Of a stretch of DNA of 40,475 bases, positions 24,543 to 30,408 are shown in pieces. The notes beneath the pieces are model-generated. The model was not told the DNA's origin. It saw only the letters and a list, made by a program, of their open reading frames with translations, and made no database searches. This DNA is from a virus. The translations under genes were made by a program, and so were the position numbers. The stretch is from IMG/VR virus record IMGVR_UViG_3300044591_000754, positions 1 to 40,475 of that record; one strand, written 5' to 3'. Within the stretch, counting starts at the first letter, position 1; each line of letters opens with the position of its first letter.

Positions 24543-24927
24543 CCGGGACGCCGGTGATGACGTTGAGGGTGATTCCGCCGCCGTGGTCTACGGCGACCTT
24601 CTCGCCATACTTGGCCGGGTTTGCCATGCGGAGGATCTTGAGCTTGGTGTCGATCTGGTATCGACGCCACGCGGCCTGGACGGGCGTTTCCGGCTCGATG
24701 TCTGCGATCTCCCCGCACTGCTCGAACATGGCCTCGAGTCCAGATTCGCGTGCCTCCCTGTAGCGTTGCGCAAATTCAGGGTCGGCCTGTATCCACCGAA
24801 ACACAGTCACGCGGTCGGGCTTGCCTTCTCGGTTGGAGAATGAGGTCAAAGTCTTACCCTTCGCAAGCCACGTAAGCACCTCGCTGGCAAGCGGTTCAGG
24901 CGCTTTGGTCAGTGCCGGCCGTCCCAC
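24532..24927 (-). CDS. Terminase small subunit (DNA recognition)
   Basis: This is a protein of about 131 residues if started at GTG 24927, giving MGRPALTKAPEPLASEVLTW. The frame stays open further upstream, but that part is Ser/Pro-rich and lies opposite a better-supported HTH gene, so it is rejected. Residues 15-50 look like a helix-turn-helix (VLTWLAKGKTLTSFS, then DRVTVFRWIQADPEFAQRYR), followed by a helical oligomerisation region; this is the usual plan of phage small terminases. Overlap with the large subunit supports the call. No strong ribosome binding site precedes the GTG, so translation is probably coupled to the HTH gene. Confidence 0.75.
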   Translation of the reverse strand: MGRPALTKAPEPLASEVLTWLAKGKTLTSFSNREGKPDRVTVFRWIQADPEFAQRYREARESGLEAMFEQCGEIADIEPETPVQAAWRRYQIDTKLKILRMANPAKYGEKVAVDHGGGITLNVITGVPDGE

Positions 24928-25165
24928 TTTTCGCTTGACGAGGGCGTTTCCAGTCGGCGGGGAGAGAGGCGCGGCGCTGGTAGCGGCAAATCTTGCTGAC
25001 GGTGGTCCAGCGGAGTCCGAGGGCTTTGGCGATGCGACGATAGCCCCATCGGTGCTCTTCGTGGAGCTCTCGGATCTCTTGGATGACTTCGTCGGGGATC
25101 GTGGCATTGTGGTGTGTTTCGCCGACGCGGCGGCCGTTCTCACCGTAGGCCGCGAGTTTGGTCAC
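24896..25165 (-). CDS. Small HTH DNA-binding protein upstream of terminase
   Basis: This is an 89-residue protein started at GTG 25165, whose GTGA overlaps the stop of the preceding gene. It reads TKLAAYGENGRRVGETHHNA, then a helix-turn-helix WGYRRIAKALGLRWTTVSKI, then a basic tail. Similar short proteins with a GE.H opening and resolvase-like HTH occur beside phage terminase or endonuclease genes; they are thought to bind DNA. It may regulate late genes or assist packaging; both are inference. It overlaps the small terminase gene by 32 bases. Confidence 0.7.
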   Translation of the reverse strand: MTKLAAYGENGRRVGETHHNATIPDEVIQEIRELHEEHRWGYRRIAKALGLRWTTVSKICRYQRRASLPADWKRPRQAKSGTAGTDQSA

Positions 25166-25308
25166 TTGCGCTTCTTGCCCTTTGCCTTCACGTCTGCGCG
25201 GTTGAACTTCTTGGCGACGGACATGGGGACGCCGACCTTCTTGGCGAAGCTGCGGCTGTGGGCAGCGGCTGCCATGAGCCGTCGCTGGGCGGGTGACTTG
25301 CTTGGCAT
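25162..25308 (-). CDS. Small basic phage protein (48 aa)
   Basis: This protein begins MPSKSPAQRRLMAAAAHSRS and continues FAKKVGVPMSVAKKF, ending in KAKGKKRK. Small basic proteins with this pattern (PSKS.AQ.RLMAAA ... FAKKVG) are widespread in phages; their function is unknown. The ATG at 25308 overlaps the previous stop (TAATG), and its TGA overlaps the next GTG start, so three genes are translationally linked. Many Lys residues suggest nucleic-acid binding. Confidence 0.75.
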   Translation of the reverse strand: MPSKSPAQRRLMAAAAHSRSFAKKVGVPMSVAKKFNRADVKAKGKKRK

Positions 25309-25553
25309 TAGGCGGATTCCTTCGGGGTGAGGGTGATGCGGAGTCCTGCGGCATCGGCGAGTGTGATGGCGGAGTCGAAGGTGGCGGTTCGCTTCCCGAT
25401 GACGGGCGCGGTGGACAGCAGGCACATCACGGTATGTGCGCGGAGTCTGCCTTGCTGCTCGAGGTCGCGTGCGACCTGGCTACGGGTGCGTCCCTGCGAC
25501 ACCACGGCCGTGGTGACGGCCGCCTTGAAATCGTCATACGAATGGATATCCAT
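25308..25553 (-). CDS. Probable HTH regulator (81 aa)
   Basis: This is an 81-residue protein. Residues 22-48 (RTRSQVARDLEQQGRLRAHT) could form an XRE-like helix-turn-helix, and TFDSAITLADAAGLRITLTP is a usual ending of small XRE-type regulators and antitoxins. It is the first gene of the packaging operon. ATG at 25553 has no ribosome binding site; a TATACT hexamer ends exactly seven bases upstream, so the mRNA may be leaderless. It may control its own promoter. The HTH assignment is by eye. Confidence 0.6.
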   Translation of the reverse strand: MDIHSYDDFKAAVTTAVVSQGRTRSQVARDLEQQGRLRAHTVMCLLSTAPVIGKRTATFDSAITLADAAGLRITLTPKESA

Positions 25554-25560
25554 TGCCCGC

Positions 25561-25569
25561 AGTATATCA
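25561..25569 (-). promoter_or_regulatory. Extended -10 promoter element, minus strand
   Basis: The minus strand reads TGATATACT, an extended -10 (TGN plus TATACT). The hexamer ends seven bases before the ATG at 25553, so transcription would begin at or next to the start codon. No good -35 was found. It is the likely promoter of the HTH gene and, by read-through, of the packaging genes. Confidence 0.5.
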
Positions 25570-25845
25570 GGCTTTGCACACGGGTTCGCCGAAATCTTCG
25601 CTCGTTGCTGCCCAGATCAGGCGCGGGGTTCCGGGTCCGAGTTCGTTGGTTTCGATGTTGTCGGTGACGAAGGTTCGTGCCTCGCCGATGGACATGTCAT
25701 GCTGGTCGCGCAGGCGGGCTGCGATCATGTCCGCCGAGTATACGGCAACGGGTATTCCTGCTCGGTCGGTGGCCTTTGGGTACATGACGCCGAGGAGGCA
25801 GTCATCCATGTTGGCGAGGAGGATGGGGTGTTGCCGCCGTCGCAT
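25567..25845 (-). CDS. Conserved small phage protein of unknown function (92 aa)
   Basis: This is a 92-residue protein: a basic N-terminus, then MDDCLLGVMYP, VYSADMIAARLRDQ, SIGEARTFVTDNIETNELGP and TPRLIWAAT. Proteins with a DD...G pattern, a VYS segment and a TPRL/I ending are common in phages, without known function. The ATG is at 25845; an internal ATG at codon 13 gives a shorter form. There is no ribosome binding site, and a TAAACT hexamer lies six bases upstream. It ends just before the promoter of the HTH gene. Confidence 0.65.
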   Translation of the reverse strand: MRRRQHPILLANMDDCLLGVMYPKATDRAGIPVAVYSADMIAARLRDQHDMSIGEARTFVTDNIETNELGPGTPRLIWAATSEDFGEPVCKA

Positions 25846-25867
25846 GGCGGCAGTTTACCGTTGCGTG

Positions 25868-26314
25868 TTACGGAACCTGTGGATTCTTGCGGCAATACTC
25901 AATGGCGATGGCGAGGATGCGTGGCTTTCCGAGCGACACCAATCCGAGCCGTTCCTTGGCTGCCGCGATCTCTGCCGGCGTTGCGGTGGCGAGGATCTCG
26001 CGTGCCCAGTATTCCCACGCTTCGATCTCCGAGTCCGTTGGCCCTACGACACGTTCAGCCTCTTTCTTCGTCCTCAACACCTCTCGCTTTCCGGTGTGGT
26101 CCGGCGTGATCGCGCAGTACGCCGCGTGGATCGCCGAGATATCAGGCTTCGTGTCGCGCTCCATGCGATGCTGCCGGATGCAGTCGCGCAACTTGTCCTG
26201 GTGCAGCCGCGACCACTTCTCGTGGATTACAGATGCGAGGGCTGGTTCGAGCTTCCACCTCGGCCACAGTTCGGCCATCAGCGCCTGGTTGTCCATCCAA
26301 GTAATCGTCTGCAT
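25868..26314 (-). CDS. Hypothetical helical protein (148 aa)
   Basis: It is not recognised as a named family. The N-terminal half (MDNQALMAELWPRWKLEPAL, then LRDCIRQHRMERDTKPDISA) has a W..L/LR..IR pattern similar to small helical phage proteins that bind DNA, and the C-terminal half contains EIAAAKERLGLVSLGK. The start is ATG at 26314 with no ribosome binding site; TATACT ends seven bases upstream, pointing to a leaderless message. A TTG eight codons further upstream is possible but would overlap that promoter. It is the first gene of the minus-strand rightmost group. Confidence 0.65.
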   Translation of the reverse strand: MQTITWMDNQALMAELWPRWKLEPALASVIHEKWSRLHQDKLRDCIRQHRMERDTKPDISAIHAAYCAITPDHTGKREVLRTKKEAERVVGPTDSEIEAWEYWAREILATATPAEIAAAKERLGLVSLGKPRILAIAIEYCRKNPQVP

Positions 26315-26321
26315 ACGCGAG

Positions 26322-26330
26322 AGTATACAG
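26322..26330 (-). promoter_or_regulatory. -10 element next to the start of the 148-aa gene
   Basis: The minus strand reads CTGTATACT, and the hexamer TATACT ends seven bases before the ATG at 26314. This is the same spacing as at the gene starting at 25553. A TG precedes the hexamer. There is no Shine-Dalgarno sequence between it and the ATG. Confidence 0.45.
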
Positions 26331-26468
26331 GCAGGCACTCCCGGCTGTCAACGCGGGAATTACGGTCGGGAGAGGAGGAGAGGATGTATCTGTGAGGAAG
26401 TGAACTCGATCCGGCCCTGTGCATCGTTACAGCGTTTCGCCGCAGGAGGCGTCCGGGCTGATTTCAGT

Positions 26469-26657
26469 TCACACGGTGAGCGCAGAGGGAGCGTGACCCC
26501 GCAAGGGAGCCACGTTCGACCAGCCCGCACGGAGCCGCGCTTCAGTCGATGCCACGAATTTCACCATTTCGCTGGAGGACTGCCAGCCGCCGCGTTCGTG
26601 GGCGAGCGCACCTTTCGGTGGCGCAGGGTAGGGTCGCTTCCCTGCGTCTACATCCAT
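26469..26657 (-). CDS. Possible small protein (62 aa)
   Basis: A 62-residue frame starts at ATG 26657 behind AGGGG and ends WSNVAPLRGHAPSALTV. The part EMVKFVASTEARLRAGWSNV looks protein-like, but base composition is not decisive and the region forms several strong hairpins (for example GCAGGG/CCCTGC near 26623-26645). It could equally be structured non-coding RNA. It lies in an otherwise empty stretch of about 500 bases (26315-26824). Confidence 0.25.
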   Translation of the reverse strand: MDVDAGKRPYPAPPKGALAHERGGWQSSSEMVKFVASTEARLRAGWSNVAPLRGHAPSALTV

Positions 26658-26693
26658 GATCCCCTACCGCGCCGGGATCTGTCTGCGGCATTG

Positions 26694-26721
26694 TTGCCCC
26701 TAGAGGCACGTTCGCTACAAT
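26694..26721 (+). promoter_or_regulatory. Candidate plus-strand promoter of a short RNA
   Basis: TTGCCC (26694-26699), a 16-base spacer and TACAAT (26716-26721) form a reasonable sigma70 promoter. Transcription from about 26728 would meet a strong hairpin at 26787-26810, giving an RNA of about 90 bases with no open frame. Confidence 0.4.
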
Positions 26722-26727
26722 GCAAGC

Positions 26728-26820
26728 GCGCAGGAATTGGACGCCCGCATGATAGCACCCCGGTGCCACCATGCAAGCGCAGGAAACGGCGTGGATTTCG
26801 GTCCACGCCGCTTCTATTTG
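26728..26820 (+). ncRNA. Candidate small RNA, about 90 nt
   Basis: This is a promoter-to-terminator unit in a non-coding stretch. The sequence ATGCAAGCGC occurs twice (26720-26729 and 26771-26780), 51 bases apart, each followed soon by CAGGAA. The 3' end is the 9-bp hairpin at 26787-26810. It is convergent with, and just past the end of, the HNH gene at 26825, so it might act as antisense to that message. No known RNA family was recognised. Confidence 0.3.
26787..26810. terminator. Bidirectional hairpin terminator
   Basis: CGGCGTGGA (26787-26795) pairs perfectly with TCCACGCCG (26802-26810) around a TTTCGG loop. On the plus strand it is followed by CTTCTATTT; on the minus strand by TTTCC, 15 bases after the HNH gene stop at 26825. 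It may end transcripts from both sides, although neither U-tract is long. Confidence 0.6.
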
Positions 26821-26824
26821 AAAC

Positions 26825-27388
26825 CTATCGCGGTTCCAAGAGCGGCGTGACCCCCTTGATGTGGTTCCATGCCACCTTGGCGAAGCACAAGAACTTGGCC
26901 CGGTCGCGTTTACGCCACAAGTTGGTGTTGACCCAAACGGCAAACTCCATCAATTGTTCCTTGCTTGTATGGCGAAGTAACACCTTGGTGCCGTTGTGCC
27001 AATCCTGACGAATCGTTCCTTCGCGTTCCAGTTCGTCTAATCCAAGCGTGTGCAACACTTCCCACGCAGCATCGTCTGCTTGCTGCTGCATTTCGCGCAT
27101 CAATTCGCTGTAGGCCTGAAGCTGTTCCCGCGCCTCTTGCATCCGAGAAATATGGCTGCTCAAAGCGTCAGGAACTGCCGTCAGCGGTCTGGCACCCTTC
27201 CCGATATTGCAGTCAATGCAAGCCGAAACAAGATTGTCTTGGGAGTTCGTGCCACCATTGGCAACAGCAATAACGTGATCGACGTGCAACACCACATCCG
27301 GCGGTGTTCGACCGCAATAAAAGCACCTGAAATGATCGCGCTTGAACACCTCAAACCGCGTTTTCGGCGTGAGTTTAGTTCGTGCCAT
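26825..27388 (-). CDS. HNH endonuclease (187 aa)
   Basis: Residues 11-65 form a zinc-bound HNH domain of the McrA type: RFEVFKRDHFRCFYC with Cys22/Cys25, LHVDHVIAVANGGTN with His35/Asp37/His38, and DNLVSACIDCNIGKG with Cys57/Cys60. A long helical region follows (SRMQEAREQLQAYSELM), then WVNTNLWRKRDRAKFLCFAK. The start is ATG at 27388; the upstream open frame is Pro/Arg-rich and is rejected. GC is lower than in the late genes. It could be a homing enzyme, a restriction-like nuclease or a helper of DNA processing. It is isolated in the control region and ends at a hairpin terminator. Confidence 0.82.
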   Translation of the reverse strand: MARTKLTPKTRFEVFKRDHFRCFYCGRTPPDVVLHVDHVIAVANGGTNSQDNLVSACIDCNIGKGARPLTAVPDALSSHISRMQEAREQLQAYSELMREMQQQADDAAWEVLHTLGLDELEREGTIRQDWHNGTKVLLRHTSKEQLMEFAVWVNTNLWRKRDRAKFLCFAKVAWNHIKGVTPLLEPR

Positions 27389-27505
27389 AGAGAATTCCAA
27401 AAGCCGGGGCGAGCTGGGAGCGGGTGGAAGCAACCTAGCCCGCCCACGGTTGTTTGGTTGTAGAGCGATTCCACCCGCTCGTGCCCCTCGCACGGGGCCG
27501 TCGAT

Positions 27506-27514
27506 AGTATATCA
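27506..27514 (-). promoter_or_regulatory. Extended -10 promoter element upstream of HNH gene
   Basis: The minus strand reads TGATATACT, identical to the element at 25561-25569. It lies about 120 bases upstream of the HNH gene start at 27388, leaving a GC-rich leader that includes the hairpin CGTGC/GCACG around 27480-27495. No clear -35 was seen. Confidence 0.4.
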
Positions 27515-27521
27515 TGTTCTC

Positions 27522-27641
27522 GTCGGGCGTGCCTCTCTGACGAGGCGAGGCGGTTGGAGCCGCCAAGCGCGGCGCGACCCGACAATCTAGCCCCCGGAAG
27601 CGCGGCCTGGTTGACGAAAGTCCCGGGCCGCGTTTGTTCTT
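27522..27641 (+). ncRNA. Candidate structured RNA: three-way junction plus terminator
   Basis: GTCGGG (27522-27527) pairs with CCCGAC (27578-27583). Inside lie two hairpins: CCTC/GAGG (27532-27535 with 27542-27545) and GGCGG/CCGCC (27549-27553 with 27560-27564). A strong intrinsic terminator follows at 27601-27641. No convincing gene covers this stretch on either strand. The closed multi-branch structure followed by a terminator suggests an RNA read on the plus strand; no clear promoter was found, so the call is tentative. Confidence 0.35.
27601..27641 (+). terminator. Intrinsic terminator
   Basis: CGCGGCCTGG (27601-27610) pairs with CCGGGCCGCG (27623-27632), 10 bp with one G-U pair, around a 12-base loop, followed by TTTGTTCTT. 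It is a strong rho-independent terminator for plus-strand transcription, although no plus-strand protein gene lies just upstream. Confidence 0.65.
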
Positions 27642-27668
27642 ACCACAGCTGCATCCGCCCCCAAAAGT

Positions 27669-27694
27669 TGTATGCGTTCACCGAAACGCATACA
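27669..27694. promoter_or_regulatory. Palindromic operator-like site 1
   Basis: TGTATGCGTT (27669-27678) and AACGCATACA (27685-27694) form a perfect 10-bp inverted repeat with a 6-base spacer. Its half-site CGCATA/TATGCG recurs at 27757-27762, 27769-27774 and 27789-27794. It probably binds a dimeric regulator or replication protein. Confidence 0.5.
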
Positions 27695-27727
27695 GAACGG
27701 CCGCGCTTCGGCAACCGAAAGCAACCA

Positions 27728-27745
27728 TTGACCGCTATCGGTCAA
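27728..27745. promoter_or_regulatory. Palindromic operator-like site 2
   Basis: TTGACCG (27728-27734), a 4-base spacer CTAT and CGGTCAA (27739-27745) form a perfect inverted repeat. It lies between the first palindrome and the iteron array. Confidence 0.4.
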
Positions 27746-27764
27746 CGGGCGTCGTGTATGCGCC

Positions 27765-27804
27765 TTCACGCATATTCACGCTGCTTCACGCATATTCACG
27801 CGCC
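27765..27804. repeat. Iteron-like array of TTCACGC, four copies at 10-base spacing
   Basis: TTCACGC starts at 27765, 27775, 27785 and 27795, exactly 10 bases apart, in the larger pattern of a 17-base unit (27765-27781) repeated at 27785-27801. Equal spacing of one helical turn puts all copies on one face of the DNA, as in replication-origin iterons or operator arrays. It lies between the divergent early and late transcription units. Confidence 0.6.
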
Positions 27805-28025
27805 AACACTTGTGCGGATCTGTAGCACTTTCGCTCCAGCGACCGTGGTTTCGTCACATGAGACAGCACCCGGACTTCGCCTGGTCTGTCCCTTGGCGGC
27901 AGGTTGTCATTACCCCAAAGGTTGCGCTGGATCGCGTCGTACCTCGCGGCCTTCTGGCGATCCCCTTGCGGGTCATAGGGCTCCGACTCCCGCACTCCCG
28001 CATCTCCGCACACGAAGTATATCAT
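27786..28025 (-). CDS. Possible small protein over the control region (79 aa)
   Basis: A 79-residue frame starting MIYFVCGDAGVRESEPYDPQ and containing RQKAARYDAIQRNLWGND reads like a protein and has GC-rich third positions in its first half. The start is uncertain: ATG at 28025 is inside a candidate promoter, and a GTG lies four codons later. The stop lies in the iteron array. It is unlike anything recognised, so it may be a chance frame. Confidence 0.35.
   Translation of the reverse strand: MIYFVCGDAGVRESEPYDPQGDRQKAARYDAIQRNLWGNDNLPPRDRPGEVRVLSHVTKPRSLERKCYRSAQVLAREYA
28016..28025. promoter_or_regulatory. Promoter-like element between divergent genes
   Basis: The minus strand reads TGATATACT (28024-28016), the third exact copy of this extended -10. 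The plus strand reads TATCAT (28020-28025), ending seven bases before the ATG at 28033. The site could serve either direction. No Shine-Dalgarno sequence precedes the 28033 gene. Confidence 0.4.
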
Positions 28026-28032
28026 CGCGCAT

Positions 28033-28602
28033 ATGCCTCGCCACGCCAATCTCCCGTTTCACCTGTATGTGCATGTGTGCAACACGGCCCTCGGGCCGAC
28101 GATGCCCGCCGGCACGACCCGTGGCATCTGGCACGCGATCTACGCCCGCCCCGGCCAGATCGTGATGGCGCACGTCCTGCTCGAGACGGGCGCGGAATGG
28201 TGCGGCGTCCCGCTGCACAAGCTCGCGCACGACCCCAAGGCGTTTGAGCGCAGCCCGCTGCCGGGGTTCTGCGAGCCGTCACACCTCCAGCCCTGGGGCG
28301 CGATGGGCGACCATGTTGAGGCGATCCACCTTGAGTACCTCGAGGGAATCAATGTGATGGGCACGAGCGCCGAGCGCGGGTTCTGCGGCCGGCATACCGG
28401 GATCGTCATTGACTGGAGTGACGGGTTCAGTCGTTACCCGCAGGAGCACAAGCCGCTTAACCTCATTGAGCGCGTGGACGGCAGGTTCATCCTGTTCCCA
28501 AACAACTACTGCCGATTCCTCGACAAGCACTTCACGTCGTGCAAGCGCGACGCCGACCTCGCCAAGTACCGCCGTGGCGAGGATGTGTACTGGGAGGAAT
28601 AG
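28033..28602 (+). CDS. Hypothetical protein, first gene of the plus-strand arm (189 aa)
   Basis: No family was recognised. The protein is rich in aromatic, His and Cys residues, with segments ETGAEWCGVPLHKLAHDP, LQPWGAMGDHVEAIHLEYLE and FCGRHTGIVIDWSDGFSRYP. There is no signal peptide or membrane helix, and the many conserved-looking Trp/His/Cys positions suggest an enzyme or metal-binding fold. ATG at 28033 has no ribosome binding site, while TATCAT ends seven bases upstream, so translation may be leaderless. It is the best-expressed candidate for a host-takeover or control protein by position only. Confidence 0.7.
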   Translation: MPRHANLPFHLYVHVCNTALGPTMPAGTTRGIWHAIYARPGQIVMAHVLLETGAEWCGVPLHKLAHDPKAFERSPLPGFCEPSHLQPWGAMGDHVEAIHLEYLEGINVMGTSAERGFCGRHTGIVIDWSDGFSRYPQEHKPLNLIERVDGRFILFPNNYCRFLDKHFTSCKRDADLAKYRRGEDVYWEE

Positions 28603-28656
28603 TGATCGAACGTACACGTCGCAATAACGTGTACGCAACTTCCACTTTCTTGAACA

Positions 28657-28920
28657 TCACTGCTCGCGCCTGTACCCGAGCTTCCACAGCAAACGCGACA
28701 GGTCGTTGGCGAGGTCGGTCACGGCCTGCTCGTCAAGCTCTGGCCGGCAGCAGTGAATCGCCTCGTGGAGCGTGGTATCTAAACGCTCCTCTTCGCTCTG
28801 CCATGTGGCAACGCGCAGCATCCGCCCAGCCGCCTTGCCGGGATCGACCATGTTGCCGTAGTCGTGCAGGTTCGGGCTAAACCGCAGCGTCCAGTACTTG
28901 CCGCCGAGTCGGACGCGCAT
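28657..28920 (-). CDS. Small zincin-like metallopeptidase (87 aa)
   Basis: Residues 48-56 read DTTLHEAIH with a zinc-binding HEAIH at 52-56, followed by ELDEQAVTDLANDLSRLLWK, in which a downstream Glu could be the third ligand. The N-terminus (MRVRLGGKYWTLRFSP) is basic. Short zincins with this plan, related to SprT- or ImmA-like minimal peptidases, are found in phages; substrates are unknown. It is the last gene of a minus-strand pocket inside the plus-strand arm. The ATG is at 28920, followed upstream by the 43-residue gene. Confidence 0.75.
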   Translation of the reverse strand: MRVRLGGKYWTLRFSPNLHDYGNMVDPGKAAGRMLRVATWQSEEERLDTTLHEAIHCCRPELDEQAVTDLANDLSRLLWKLGYRREQ

Positions 28921-28927
28921 GGGTGCC

Positions 28928-29059
28928 TCACTTGAATCCGCGCTTCATCGCCTTCCAGGCCGAGGGGCTGACGGTTGACTTCGACTTCGGACGGCTGGTG
29001 CCGGCGGCCCGCCGTGCGTTGATGTTCGCGTACAGGCCGCGTGCCTTCTTCTTCGCCAT
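28928..29059 (-). CDS. Small basic phage protein (43 aa)
   Basis: The sequence starts MAKKKARGLYANINARRAAG and continues TSRPKSKSTVSPSAWKAMKR. Very short proteins with ANIN.RR.AG.SRPKSKST are widespread in phages, often near other small basic genes; no function is known. The start ATG at 29059 has AGGGG eight bases upstream, and the stop is 7 bases before the zincin start. The high Lys/Arg content suggests nucleic-acid or virion binding. Confidence 0.75.
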   Translation of the reverse strand: MAKKKARGLYANINARRAAGTSRPKSKSTVSPSAWKAMKRGFK

Positions 29060-29061
29060 GG

Positions 29062-29328
29062 TTAGCCCCTCGAGGTCTTGCCGCTGCACTTCCACTTCGC
29101 ACGCGAGAGCCGCAGCGGGCTGTTCGGGTTTCGTGCCGCCGCAGGGTGCGCCTTCATCTGCGCGAAGCTGCGAGCGCAGTAGGCGTCGCCCTTGGCGGTC
29201 CCCGGCTTGATGCGGTCGCCGCCGCTCTTGGCCTTCCCGGCCTGACCGTAGGAAACCTTGCGAGTGCGACCCGTCTCCGGGTTCCGTACCACTTTCACGA
29301 ATCGCTTGCCCTTGGCTGGCGTTGGCAT
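29062..29328 (-). CDS. Small basic Cys-containing phage protein (88 aa)
   Basis: It begins MPTPAKGKRFVKVVRNPETG and has VSYGQAGKAKSGGDRI, then DAYCARSFAQM and NSPLRLSRAKWKCSG. The pattern KVSYG ... C.RS ... NSP..LSR.KW.C is that of a common small phage protein (DUF6321-like by memory). The two Cys could bind metal or DNA. The start is ATG at 29328 with a perfect CAGGAG site. It ends 2 bases before the 43-residue gene, so the two form an operon. Confidence 0.75.
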   Translation of the reverse strand: MPTPAKGKRFVKVVRNPETGRTRKVSYGQAGKAKSGGDRIKPGTAKGDAYCARSFAQMKAHPAAARNPNSPLRLSRAKWKCSGKTSRG

Positions 29329-29363
29329 GGATGCTCCTGAATCTGTCCTTCTGAAACGGTCAG

Positions 29364-30266
29364 TTACTGCGCTTCACGGACCTCGCAGCGCAGCGTACGG
29401 CTAGCGACCCCGTTCTTGCGAAGGTTGTCCATCCAGAACCGCAGCCACAGCGCACCCTTCGGCTTCGGTGGCATGCCCTTCTCAACGGCCCACCCATTCT
29501 GCTCGCTGAACTCGTCCTTGTACCCAGGGCTTCGGACGTGCAGCACGCGGTCAAGGTACGGTCGCCCTTGCAGGGTCAGTCGCGCCCGCTGGATCGGCAT
29601 GATCCACTCGTCGTGGGTGTGGCCCGTCCAGATCACGTCGGCGTCTGGCAGGTAGACCGCCATGCGTGAGGTCTGAATCGTGCCACGGGTGACGGGGCCG
29701 CCGCCGCCGTAGCCGTGGTGCATGTACATCACGACGCTGTTCCCGAAGATTTGCCGGCGGTTCTTGTGCCTCACAAGGAACCGCACCCAGTTTGCATAAC
29801 TGCCTGCATATGCACGGCAGTCCTTGTTCCGGGCCTTGAGCGCCTCGACCAGGCGCTCGTTCATGTCTGTTTCGTGCCGCTTGCGAACCGCGGTTTCGTG
29901 GTTGCCAGGTGCAAACAGAAGCGCCATGTCTGCCCACGGCGCGAGGTAGTCAGCGGTTGTATTGATGACCGCATCGAGGTATCGCCCCTCGCGGTGCTCG
30001 GGCCGGCAGGCCGAAGTGTCACTGCGCGGGTCCCATTTTCCCTGTAAAAGGCACAGGAAATCTCCGTTCGAGAGCCACTTGGCCCCGCGCTCGCGGCACT
30101 GGCGCATGTGGCGCTCGAACATCCCCCTGTCGGCGTGGGCGTTATCAATGTGAGCGTCGGAGATCAGCAGGTATTCCTGCGACCAGTCAATGGATGGCAC
30201 GGCTCCGTCGAAGTCCATTTCGACCGTGAACGATCCGGGCTGATGCTGCGTGATCGTCGCGCCCAT
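29364..30266 (-). CDS. Calcineurin-like metallophosphoesterase (300 aa)
   Basis: All metallophosphoesterase motifs are present: ISDAHID (Asp37/His39), SNGDF (Asp69), APGNHET (Asn122/His123), YMHHG (His183) and TGHTHDEW (His216/His218). The enzyme should bind two metals and cleave a phosphoester; it could act on nucleotides, RNA ends or DNA, and no further domain fixes the substrate. ATG at 30266 is preferred over a TTG six codons upstream; no strong ribosome binding site is visible. It is the first gene of the minus-strand pocket (30266-28657), divergent from the plus-strand cassette. Confidence 0.88.
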   Translation of the reverse strand: MGATITQHQPGSFTVEMDFDGAVPSIDWSQEYLLISDAHIDNAHADRGMFERHMRQCRERGAKWLSNGDFLCLLQGKWDPRSDTSACRPEHREGRYLDAVINTTADYLAPWADMALLFAPGNHETAVRKRHETDMNERLVEALKARNKDCRAYAGSYANWVRFLVRHKNRRQIFGNSVVMYMHHGYGGGGPVTRGTIQTSRMAVYLPDADVIWTGHTHDEWIMPIQRARLTLQGRPYLDRVLHVRSPGYKDEFSEQNGWAVEKGMPPKPKGALWLRFWMDNLRKNGVASRTLRCEVREAQ

Positions 30267-30343
30267 CCAACGGCACCATAGCAACCGATCCGCCTATTTC
30301 CCGTTGTAAGAAAAAATTGTCAGAATTTCTCACGGGTTCCCTC

Positions 30344-30372
30344 TTGCGCGTCGATATACAGTCGCATATAGT
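30344..30372 (+). promoter_or_regulatory. Promoter of the plus-strand small-gene cassette
   Basis: TTGCGC (30344-30349), 17 bases, TATAGT (30367-30372) gives a good sigma70 promoter about 30 bases upstream of the first start codon. A second TATACA lies in the spacer and the surrounding AGTCGC is repeated, so two start sites or an operator are possible. The 142-base space 30267-30408 otherwise holds an A-rich run. Confidence 0.6.
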
Positions 30373-30408
30373 CGCACCCGCCACATAACGTGGCAGAAAG
30401 AGGATGAG

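Noticed and set aside
24928-25143. Longer N-terminus of the small terminase subunit
   Set aside because: The extra 72 codons are Ser/Pro/Lys-rich and lie opposite in frame to a credible HTH gene (24896-25165) that overlaps its own upstream neighbour by GTGA.
26315-26824. tRNA or CRISPR array in the gene-poor stretch
   Set aside because: No cloverleaf with a CCA-type acceptor and T-loop, and no regularly spaced repeats, could be built; the hairpins fit regulatory RNA better.
27389-27493. N-terminal extension of the HNH protein
   Set aside because: It is Pro/Arg-rich without pattern; ATG at 27388 starts directly before the conserved HNH region.
27810-28247. Plus-strand frame overlapping the start of the 28033 gene
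   Set aside because: It runs out of frame into a better-supported gene and becomes Arg/Pro/Ala-rich shadow sequence.
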